10,249 nucleotides of DNA from Patescibacteria group bacterium (lineage in GTDB: Bacteria; Patescibacteriota; Minisyncoccia; Minisyncoccales; JASEJS01): contig JASEJS010000021.1 in assembly GCA_030016765.1 (NCBI GenBank), positions 1 to 10,249 on the forward strand, written 5' to 3'. The notes below the pieces were generated by a model. The model saw only the letters and a program-made list of their open reading frames with translations, had not been told where the DNA came from and did no database searches. Position 1 is the first letter of the stretch. The number at the start of each line of letters is the position of its first letter. A program made the translations under genes and the position numbers. Shown piece by piece: positions 1 through 6,012 of the stretch.

Positions 1-699
1 AGTTAAAATAAAATAATTAAATATTCTTTTTTCATAATCTGATTTTTCTTCAAAAGAAGGAATAAATTCTCTTACTCCTTTTTCAATCGCTTTTTCTAGT
101 AAAGCCAAATAGAAAATGGGGATATTTTCTTGAGATTTTAAAACCAATTTTCCATTTTCCATTCCCAATCCATATTTTATTTCTGCTCCTCCCTTTATAT
201 TTTTTTCTAAAATTTTTTGTTTTTTCGCTTCAAATCGAGGACCCATTATATCCCCAACTTCATCAAAGGCACAAACTACATTACCAGTTTCCTTTTCCAA
301 AATTAATTCATCCACTTTATTTCTCCAATCATCATAAAGAGAAGTTCTAACACAAATGAATTCTGGTCCTAAAAGTTTGTTGAAAATTAAGTTAGTTAAG
401 ATTTCTAGCTGCTCTCCCTTCTTTTTCAACTTTTCTTTTTTAATTTCTTCGGGAGTTAAACCAGGAAAAATTTTCATTTCAAACTCTTTTATTCTTTGTT
501 TATTTCCTTCGATATTTTCTGAAGAATAAATCCCTCTAAAAGCCTCCATATCAATTCGGCAATCATTATCAACTGGCACTTCTTCTCTTAATCTTTCTGC
601 TGTTTTCTCAGAAAAATTTCTCAACTTTTCAATATTTCTTTCTTCTTCAAAGGTTTCTCTAGGTTTCTCTCTAAATTTTGGCCTTTCTGGACTTTTCAT
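1..699 (-). CDS. Conserved CPR-type hypothetical protein, possible PD-(D/E)xK-like core (3' end cut by window)
   Basis: An open frame starts at the ATG at 699-697 and runs for 233 codons off the left edge without a stop. The first ~50 residues are highly charged and look helical or disordered (MKSPERPKFREKPRETF...). The middle (residues ~95-150) has the best-defined pattern: a helix with GEQLEILTNLIFNKLLG, then YDDW, KVDELIL (D130), a turn KETGN, and a strand VVCAFDEVG (D146, E147). Acidic residues spaced this way on a helix and two strands resemble a PD-(D/E)xK nuclease core, but the final lysine is not clear, so this is only a guess. I believe similar 'KETGNVVCAFDEV' proteins recur in Patescibacteria; I cannot verify it here. 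There is no convincing Shine-Dalgarno. It lies 28 bp downstream of the decayed HEPN remnant and is probably last in the same transcript. Confidence 0.75.
   Translation of the reverse strand, partial: MKSPERPKFREKPRETFEEERNIEKLRNFSEKTAERLREEVPVDNDCRIDMEAFRGIYSSENIEGNKQRIKEFEMKIFPGLTPEEIKKEKLKKKGEQLEILTNLIFNKLLGPEFICVRTSLYDDWRNKVDELILEKETGNVVCAFDEVGDIMGPRFEAKKQKILEKNIKGGAEIKYGLGMENGKLVLKSQENIPIFYLALLEKAIEKGVREFIPSFEEKSDYEKRIFNYFILT
651..670. repeat. 10-bp direct tandem repeat, two copies
   Basis: AGGTTTCTCT is repeated exactly at 651-660 and 661-670. Read on the minus strand it encodes part of the charged N-terminus (REKPRET) of the partial protein. It is probably a small local duplication without further meaning. 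Confidence 0.6.
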
Positions 700-727
700 A
701 ATTTGAAAAATACTTTCTCAATTAACT

Positions 728-883
728 CTATTTAAATTCAATTTTACTTAATACTAAATCCTTAATTTCTTTTGCTAATTCAAAGACTCTTTTAGTTTCT
801 TTTTCAGAAATTCCTTCTGGAAAACCACCAGGGTAACGGATAGCTACCCCATAAGGAGTTAATTTTTCTCAATTTTCTTTCAT
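728..883 (-). pseudogene. Remnant of a HEPN-domain gene (internal deletion plus stop)
   Basis: An ATG at 883-881 overlaps the 3' part of the upstream MNT gene and opens MKEN, then meets TGA at 871-869. The same frame then runs 46 codons (868-731) to TAG at 730-728. That stretch, EKLTPYGVAIRYPGG...ISEKETKRVFELAKEIKDLVLSKIEFK, is recognisably the C-terminal helix region of a PF05168-type HEPN protein. It matches the end of the intact HEPN protein at 3704-4102 (there: YYIESRYPPEIKAYSRQECKKVLDIAEKLAQFILNKI). The intact pair has the same geometry: its HEPN ATG (MKNN) also overlaps the last codons of its MNT. The likely history is a deletion of ~80-90 codons from the middle of the HEPN gene that left start and tail in one frame with a stop at the junction. 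Nothing of the central helices remains, so it should be non-functional. Confidence 0.8.
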
Positions 884-1208
884 AAACTAATTTCCCATTT
901 TCAATAATATCTTCAATAAAAAAATCTCCCATCTCCAATCTTTTTTTTACCTCCTTTGGAGTATAAACTAAAATATCCAAAGGTATTCTTTTATCCCATA
1001 AAAGCTTATAGACCTCATAAATTCTATCTAATTTCTTCTTAGTGGTGTTTTTTATAATAAATAAATCCAGATCGGAATCGGGATTAAATTTCCCCCAAAC
1101 AAAAGAGCCAAAAAGAAAAATTTTTAATGGTCGGTATTCCTTCTTTATTTTCTTTATTATCTTTTCTATTTCTTTTTTATATTTTTCCTTTAATTGAGTT
1201 TCAGTCAT
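804..1208 (-). CDS. Minimal nucleotidyltransferase (MNT), orphaned antitoxin-like copy with abnormal tail
   Basis: A 134-residue DNA polymerase-beta-fold nucleotidyltransferase. The signature is LFGSFVWGKFNPDSDLDLFII: G34-S35 in the nucleotide loop, D46 and D48 as metal ligands, and D78 (PLDILVYTP) as the third carboxylate, so the active site looks complete. In MntA/HepT-type modules such proteins transfer AMP onto the partner HEPN toxin and neutralise it; that role is family knowledge, not shown here. Homology to the second MNT (4092-4403) ends near LVYE (residue 110). The last ~20 residues (INSLWGSYPLPWW...) are an out-of-frame reading of the HEPN remnant, so the tail is an artefact of the deletion. 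Start: ATG 1208-1206, with AGGA about 8 bases upstream, four bases after the ATPase stop. With its HEPN lost, it is probably an orphan. Confidence 0.85.
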   Translation of the reverse strand: MTETQLKEKYKKEIEKIIKKIKKEYRPLKIFLFGSFVWGKFNPDSDLDLFIIKNTTKKKLDRIYEVYKLLWDKRIPLDILVYTPKEVKKRLEMGDFFIEDIIENGKLVYERKLRKINSLWGSYPLPWWFSRRNF

Positions 1209-1212
1209 GGTT

Positions 1213-3630
1213 TTATCCTAGTTTCGACCTTTCCATTATTTCTCTTTCCACTAAGGATTTTGGTTTTCCATATTTTAATTTAGAGAGTTTCTTTATCGGT
1301 TCTACAATTTTTGGATTACCTTCTCTGGGTTTAATTGTTTTTACCTTAAAGGGAGAAGAAATTTTGTTTTTTATCATCATCTTAAGAATGAATTGGAAAT
1401 TATCAAGATTAACTAAGTCAAATTTTGAGAATTCTGGTTCATATTGTCTTTCTAAAAATTCGGCATCGATAGGCCCTACTCTAAATGAAGCAATGGTTCC
1501 GACATTTCCCATCACTGCGTTTTTGATTTCCTCAGTTAATTGGGGAATAAATTGGTGAGCTAAAATTAGATTTAATCTATATTTCCTGGCTTCAGATAAA
1601 ATGGTGGCAACGGTGTTAGTGGTGAAGTTCTGAAACTCATCAATATATAAATAGAAATCTCTTCTTTGTTCTTCTGGAATTTTCCCTCTTCTCATAGCTG
1701 CAATTTGCATTTTTGAAACCAAGATTAAGCCTAAAAGAGAACTATTTATTTCTCCGGTTTGACCTTTTGATAAATTAGCCAAAAATATCTTTCCTTCATC
1801 CATAATTTTTGCTAAATCAAATCCAGAATGGCTCTGGCCAATAATATTTCTCATCATCTCATTTTCCACAAACCTTCCTACTTTGGAAACAACGTAGCCT
1901 AACATATCAGAGCGGGTCTCACCAGTAGTCTGGGCCCATTCTTTTAACCAGAAATTCCTGACTAAAGGATCTTTTACTTTTCTCAATCTATCTTCCATAA
2001 ATTCTTGATCAGTAAAGATTCTGGGAATTTCTACTAAAGTTCCTGGATTTTCTTTATCAGCCATAATGGCTAACATGGCATTTCTCATATAATGCTCAAA
2101 CATTGGGCCAATAATTTCTGGAGGAAACAATTTAGAAAAAATGGCGATCATTTCCGAAACAGCAAAATCCTTTTGTTCTGGTAAATCCCATTCCAACATG
2201 TTCAAACCGCAAGGTCTCTCCATATCAAATGGTTCAAACAAAACCACATCCTCTACCCTCTCTTTGGGGATATTAGCCAAAGTATACTCAATTAAATCCC
2301 CATGAGGATCGATCACTCCTACTCCTTCTCCTTTTTCAATATCTTGGCGAATTATTTCCCTTAATAAACTGGTTTTACCAGTTCCAGTTTGACCAACGAT
2401 ATAAAAATGTCTTCTTCTGTCATCAGCTGAAGCAAAATAGACATCTTTTTCCTCACCCCGAAAGATAGCTTTTCCAATTAAATTTAAGCCACTAGAAGGC
2501 AATTCAGTGGGAGGAGCAACTTCTTTAGCTTTTACCCATTTGATATGAGGGGCTTCAATATGGGGAAGGGGGAAATGATAAATGCTGGCTAATTCTTCCA
2601 AATTTAAGGTATTACCTTGATTTTCTTTAAAATTTCTAAAGCTGAAATCATAAATCAACTTCCTTAAAGCTCTTTTCTTTAATTTAATTAGTTCCAAATC
2701 ATTGTTGCTGCTATAAAACTGAGAAAAAGCTGATTCTAAATGATGCAAGATTTCTTCTGCTCTCCATTGTTCTTTGGCCACTCCAGTTATTCTAATATTT
2801 ACTTCCATTATTGGTTTCTGGATTTTAGCTTGAATAGCCTGAACAGTGGATTCTTCATAGGGCTTGGGCTGAATTCCAAGGGGTTGAGCTTTCTCTTTTT
2901 TTGGAAAAATTGCTTCTGAAAAGACTTCTAAAATTTCCAAAAATTTACTTTTTTGAGCCTCAGCGATAGCTGATTTAATTGACTTTCCTTGTTTAATTTC
3001 AAAAATGACTTTTTCTCCCTTTTCTTTTAATTTAAAAGTAGCTGGCCTGATGACTAATTGAATTGCTGCTCCCTCTTCAGGATAAATTTTACTCAAGGCA
3101 TTGGCAATAATTTCTAAAGGATCTGCTTCTAAATTTCTATAAGTATTTAAAGGAAAATAAGCTGGCTTTTTTAATTTCAAATAACCACCAGCTACCTTTC
3201 CCCCTGGTTCAAAAACAGTATAATCTTGGGGAACTTTTTCTAAAATTGCTCCAGGATAGGCTCCTTGAATATATTTTTCCAAAGCAGTTTCCAAATTAGT
3301 AGGAACAGCTACATAAAATGAAATATCTGTTCCTCCTACTTCAGAGGTAATTTCCAAAGCCACCCGGGGTAAACCATAAAGAAATCTTTCAATAAATCCT
3401 GGCCTTTTTAAATATAAAAAATTAGAATAGACCTGCTCCATCTTTCCAATCAAAGCTTTAATATCTGGTTTTTCCTCTTTCTTCTCATATCTAGGCATCT
3501 TAACCAAAAACAAAACCATCCCCAAACTCCTTTCCAATTGAGTTACTTTCCTTTTCTTGAAAAGAAAAAATAAGCTGATTCCTAAGAGAACCAAAATAAT
3601 TATTGATAAAATTATTAATAAAACAAACAT
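1213..3630 (-). CDS. Membrane-anchored FtsK/HerA-superfamily ATPase, TraD/VirD4 (coupling protein)-like
   Basis: An 805-residue protein with a very hydrophobic N-terminal helix (residues 2-24) followed by KKRK, giving one membrane anchor with the bulk in the cytoplasm. Residues ~60-370 form an N-terminal region without motifs I can name. The motor domain follows: Walker A GQTGTGKTS (413-421), DPHGD (441-445), Walker B FYLYIDEFQNF (D664-E665), and a sensor-like AHQF (691-694). This order fits TraD/VirD4 coupling proteins and related DNA-pumping ATPases, which use ATP to move DNA. Proteins of this size and layout are widespread in Patescibacteria, often without a full type IV secretion system, so whether it serves conjugation, DNA uptake or a pilus is unknown. 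No other T4SS component is visible here. No Shine-Dalgarno precedes ATG 3630. It sits between two MNT/HEPN cassettes, and its stop is 4 bases before the second MNT. Confidence 0.9.
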   Translation of the reverse strand: MFVLLIILSIIILVLLGISLFFLFKKRKVTQLERSLGMVLFLVKMPRYEKKEEKPDIKALIGKMEQVYSNFLYLKRPGFIERFLYGLPRVALEITSEVGGTDISFYVAVPTNLETALEKYIQGAYPGAILEKVPQDYTVFEPGGKVAGGYLKLKKPAYFPLNTYRNLEADPLEIIANALSKIYPEEGAAIQLVIRPATFKLKEKGEKVIFEIKQGKSIKSAIAEAQKSKFLEILEVFSEAIFPKKEKAQPLGIQPKPYEESTVQAIQAKIQKPIMEVNIRITGVAKEQWRAEEILHHLESAFSQFYSSNNDLELIKLKKRALRKLIYDFSFRNFKENQGNTLNLEELASIYHFPLPHIEAPHIKWVKAKEVAPPTELPSSGLNLIGKAIFRGEEKDVYFASADDRRRHFYIVGQTGTGKTSLLREIIRQDIEKGEGVGVIDPHGDLIEYTLANIPKERVEDVVLFEPFDMERPCGLNMLEWDLPEQKDFAVSEMIAIFSKLFPPEIIGPMFEHYMRNAMLAIMADKENPGTLVEIPRIFTDQEFMEDRLRKVKDPLVRNFWLKEWAQTTGETRSDMLGYVVSKVGRFVENEMMRNIIGQSHSGFDLAKIMDEGKIFLANLSKGQTGEINSSLLGLILVSKMQIAAMRRGKIPEEQRRDFYLYIDEFQNFTTNTVATILSEARKYRLNLILAHQFIPQLTEEIKNAVMGNVGTIASFRVGPIDAEFLERQYEPEFSKFDLVNLDNFQFILKMMIKNKISSPFKVKTIKPREGNPKIVEPIKKLSKLKYGKPKSLVEREIMERSKLG

Positions 3631-3703
3631 ATTTAAAAAAATTTAATTCAGATTTTTTCTTTCCATTTTTGGCTCAAATTTTTCAAATCTCCATGACATA
3701 ATT

Positions 3704-4102
3704 TTATAATTTTTTGTTGATTTTATTGAGAATAAATTGAGCTAATTTTTCAGCAATATCTAAAACTTTTTTACATTCCTGGCGAGAATAAGCTTTTATT
3801 TCTGGTGGATAACGAGATTCAATATAATAAGCATCTAAAGTCTTTAGTTCTTCTTCAAAGTTCAAAAATTCTTTATTTTCTTTAGAACAGAGTTTAGCTA
3901 ATTCCCATAAACGATGAATTTTCTCAAAATAAATATTTTTAAAAACCAAATAAGCTTTCAAGTATTTTTCAACTGCCTGATGACAATGAAAACATAAAGT
4001 ATCTGAGGGTCCTTTTTCTTTATAAAGAATTTCTGCTGCTCTTAAATCATTCTGAGCCTTTATCAACCACTCTTTTGTCAATTTAAATTGATTATTTTTC
4101 AT
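3704..4102 (-). CDS. HEPN-domain protein, partner of the adjacent MNT
   Basis: A 132-residue, mostly helical protein of the PF05168 HEPN type. Hallmarks are WLIKAQNDLRAAEILY (residues 12-27), CFHCHQAVEKYLKAYLV (37-53), KIHRLWELAKLC (61-72), SRYPP (96-100) and an amphipathic C-terminal helix (108-130). HEPN proteins paired with MNT nucleotidyltransferases form type VII-like toxin-antitoxin modules in which HEPN is an RNase inactivated by AMPylation. However, the catalytic R-x4-6-H motif of active HEPN RNases is not visible: the only arginines followed by short spacers have no histidine. It may therefore be a non-catalytic PF05168 member whose true role is nucleotide or substrate binding. Its ATG overlaps the last 11 bases of the MNT gene, implying translational coupling and a complex. 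Family call secure; function not. Confidence 0.88.
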   Translation of the reverse strand: MKNNQFKLTKEWLIKAQNDLRAAEILYKEKGPSDTLCFHCHQAVEKYLKAYLVFKNIYFEKIHRLWELAKLCSKENKEFLNFEEELKTLDAYYIESRYPPEIKAYSRQECKKVLDIAEKLAQFILNKINKKL

Positions 4103-4403
4103 ATAATACTTTTCCTTTCTTAAAAATGGTTTGGAAAAAGAAGTCGCCTAAATTCAGACGTTCTTGAATTTCTTTGGGAGTGTAAACCAGTGGTTCTAAA
4201 GGGAGGGGGCTTTCTACCTTCATTAATATTTCCTTGATTCTTTCTACTTTCTTTTTTTTACTTTTCTTAATAATTAATAAATCAACATCACTTGATGGTT
4301 TAGGTTTCCCATAGGCAAAAGAGCCAAAAAGGATAATCCTTTCTGGCTTGCATTTTTCTACAATCTGTTGAACAATTTTTTCGATCTCTTTTTGAATATC
4401 CAT
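4092..4403 (-). CDS. Minimal nucleotidyltransferase (MNT), paired with HEPN
   Basis: A 103-residue pol-beta-fold nucleotidyltransferase. ILFGSFAYGKPKPSSDVDLLII supplies G27-S28 and the metal-binding pair D39/D41. The third carboxylate is Glu (E70 in PLPLEPLVYTP), where the paralogue at 804-1208 has Asp (LDILVYTP). Whether Glu supports transfer is uncertain, but it keeps the charge. The two MNTs share roughly half their residues, including VYTPKE and the GDFF block, so the cassettes are paralogous. The gene starts 5 bases after the stop of the 127-residue protein and its end (YEK, TAA) overlaps the HEPN start. By family precedent it would adenylylate the HEPN partner or act on another small molecule or RNA. 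Confidence 0.9.
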   Translation of the reverse strand: MDIQKEIEKIVQQIVEKCKPERIILFGSFAYGKPKPSSDVDLLIIKKSKKKKVERIKEILMKVESPLPLEPLVYTPKEIQERLNLGDFFFQTIFKKGKVLYEK

Positions 4404-4408
4404 AATAA

Positions 4409-4792
4409 TTACTTTTCCAAAAACTTCTTATAAAGCCCTTCTTTGGCTAAAATATCGTGGAATAAATCTAAAAGATAAGGATCATCCATTTTTTTAGCTA
4501 CTCCTACTGCATAAGCTAAGCCCTGAGCTTGAGCCAAATCTAAGAGATGTTTTATTTTCCCTTGAGCAGTTTTTCTCTTTATTATCTCAGCTTCCTTTTC
4601 AATCTCAATTTTAGCCTCATAAGGCAACTTTTCTTTCTCAATCTCTGCTTTTAATCTTTCTTTTTCTTCCTTTTCCTCCTCAGTTAGTTCTCTTTTCTCT
4701 AAAACTCCTTTCTCGGAATACCATTCTCTTAATATCTCTTCGCTGAACTTTTCTCTTTCTGGCATTAGTTTTCCTGATTCTTTTTCCACCAT
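4409..4792 (-). CDS. Conserved small charged protein, recO-linked; function unknown
   Basis: 127 residues in two parts. Residues ~15-75 are very rich in Glu/Lys and probably form a long helix or coiled coil. The C-terminal ~45 residues are a compact helical block: HLLDLAQAQGLAYAVGVAKK, then MDDPYLLDLFHDILAKEGLYKKF. I recall this C-terminal block from many Patescibacteria genomes near T4SS-like ATPases, but I know no function and cannot check it. No signal peptide or membrane segment is seen. The start is uncertain: the ATG at 4792 lacks a Shine-Dalgarno, whereas the internal ATG at 4765 (Met10) has AGGA with a 6-base spacer, so the true product may be 118 residues. It lies 7 bp after recO and 5 bp before the MNT gene. 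Confidence 0.75.
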   Translation of the reverse strand: MVEKESGKLMPEREKFSEEILREWYSEKGVLEKRELTEEEKEEKERLKAEIEKEKLPYEAKIEIEKEAEIIKRKTAQGKIKHLLDLAQAQGLAYAVGVAKKMDDPYLLDLFHDILAKEGLYKKFLEK

Positions 4793-4799
4793 ATTTTTA

Positions 4800-5537
4800 T
4801 TATATCATCAAAATTGAGTGAAGGTAAGAAAAATAAAAATTGGAAATTTCCTTTAGTGATTTTTGGGTTTTAGGATCGATTTTTAATTTTTTTAAAATTG
4901 GCCAATCTCTTTTTAGTAAAATTCTTAAAATTTTAATAGTATTAATCTCAATTTCCTTTATTTCTTTTTCCTCACTTTTTATTTTTTGGTAACAATTATT
5001 GCAGATTATTCCTCCTTCTTTTGGGAAAAAATAAAGTTTTTCTGGGAAGAGAATTTTTTGACAAAGAGAGCAGTTATAAAGTTCTGGCTGATATCCCAAG
5101 ATTGAAAGAAGATTCCAGAAAAAATAATAATAGATTAAGTTGTAAGTTGTAAGTTGTAAGTTGTTTAGTTTTATAAATGTTTCCAGTAATAGTTGCCAGA
5201 TTTTTTCATCAGGTTCCTGCTCTCTAACTAAATCATCTAAAACTTCTGAAATTTTGTAGCTAATAGCTAATCTTTTTAAATCTTTTCTTAAATTTTTAAA
5301 GTTATTAATTAAAATAGCGTCAGTTAAGGTTTTATGAGTTTTCCCCTGAATGAACTCAATTTCTGATAAATAAAAAATTTCTGCCCCACCTCTTAACTTT
5401 GATTTAATTTTCCTTATTGCCTTTCCTAAAATTTCTAACTTTCCAAAATCTTTAGTATAAATAGTAAAAAGCTGATCCGCCTCTCCTCGATCAACTTTTT
5501 TTAAAATAATTCCCTGAGTTCGATAATGAATGAACAT
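4800..5537 (-). CDS. recO: DNA repair protein RecO
   Basis: A 245-residue RecO, near the usual 230-260. The N-terminal OB fold opens with YRTQGIILKKVDRGEADQLFTIYTKDFGK (5-33), the family signature. A helical domain follows, with a four-cysteine zinc site at C156/C159 (CSLC) and C179/C182 (CNNC). RecO anneals SSB-coated single strands and, with RecR, loads RecA during recombinational gap repair. Its ATG shares one base with the TAA of the exchanger remnant (TAATG), so translation may be coupled to that gene even though the latter is broken. Odd: residues ~125-134 (NNLQLTTYNL) are encoded by four copies of a 7-bp repeat, in a variable helical part of the family, so the insertion is likely tolerated. 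Product call is firm. Confidence 0.95.
   Translation of the reverse strand: MFIHYRTQGIILKKVDRGEADQLFTIYTKDFGKLEILGKAIRKIKSKLRGGAEIFYLSEIEFIQGKTHKTLTDAILINNFKNLRKDLKRLAISYKISEVLDDLVREQEPDEKIWQLLLETFIKLNNLQLTTYNLIYYYFFWNLLSILGYQPELYNCSLCQKILFPEKLYFFPKEGGIICNNCYQKIKSEEKEIKEIEINTIKILRILLKRDWPILKKLKIDPKTQKSLKEISNFYFSYLHSILMI
5136..5163. repeat. Heptanucleotide tandem repeat inside recO (4 x TAAGTTG)
   Basis: Four perfect copies of TAAGTTG (CAACTTA on the coding strand). As 28 bp is not a multiple of three, each copy is read in a different frame, giving NNLQLTTYNL. A second four-copy heptamer with a different sequence occurs in ileS (8865-8892). Confidence 0.9.
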
Positions 5538-6008
5538 TAAAATAAATTACAAAGTTTGATAATAAATAGAATGTAAAGTAAAAGATACATTGCTCCTTCC
5601 CAGATATGAATTCTTCGGGAAATTCCGGAAATAATAAAAAGAAAAGTAGTAATTACTAAAAAAGAAAAGTAGATAGACCTAAAAGGGGAGCATCTAAATC
5701 AATTAAACTTCTCCTGACAATGAGACGCCGAGCGACTAGTGCTGATAATCCAACAATTAAAAGAATATTGCAGACATTTGAACCTAAGGCATTGGCGGCG
5801 ACAATTTCAGTTGCTCCTTTTAAAGCAGCAGCAATTGAGGAAGCTAACTCAGGAAAAGAAGTGCCAATAGAACGATGGTCACTCCGATAATAAAATGGGA
5901 AATTTTTAAAGCTAAGCCAATTTTCTCTGAGCTTTCCACAAACCAATCAGCTGATTTTACTAATAGGGCTAAACTTAAAATGAAAATTAAAATCCAAAAA
6001 ATGAACAT
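5537..6008 (-). pseudogene. CaxA/YrbG-type Na+/Ca2+ exchanger, N-terminal half, two frameshifts
   Basis: The ATG at 6008-6006 (4 bases after ileS) opens a membrane protein: MFIFWILIFILSLALLVKSADWFVES...ISHFIIGVTIV. Here the frame breaks. The next frame continues IGTSFPELASSIAAALKGATEIVAANALGSNVCNILLIVGLSAL, the alpha-repeat signature of cation/Ca2+ exchangers (PF01699), then SLIDLDAPLLGLSTFLF and a stop. A further shift back restores LVITTFLFIISGISRR...WEGAMYLLLYILFIIKLCNLF to a TAA overlapping the recO ATG. Adding one base between 5871 and 5870 (GTT-GCT-ATT) and one T to the run at 5658-5663 rejoins everything into 157 residues. That is only the first of the two exchanger halves (usual length ~320), so even the repaired protein would be half-size; it could work only as a dimer. 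The break at GVTIV falls right at the ion-binding repeat. It is most likely a decaying gene, but both breaks are single-base losses and could be sequence errors. Confidence 0.82.
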
Positions 6009-6012
6009 TGTT

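Noticed and set aside
869..871. In-frame TGA in the HEPN remnant read as a sense codon
   Set aside because: Recoding would yield MKEN-x-EKLTPY, still lacking the central helices. TGA also ends the MNT at 804 and the PaaX-like frame, and Trp is TGG elsewhere.
1127..1558. 143-codon plus-strand open frame
   Set aside because: It runs antisense to the ATPase and MNT genes, whose motifs are clear; its own product is a Phe/Ile-rich reading of AT-rich DNA with no family resemblance.
3643..3699. 18-codon frame (MSWRFEKFEPK...) between the HEPN and ATPase genes
   Set aside because: It has an ATG and stop but no Shine-Dalgarno, no family and a length expected by chance; a leader peptide cannot be supported.
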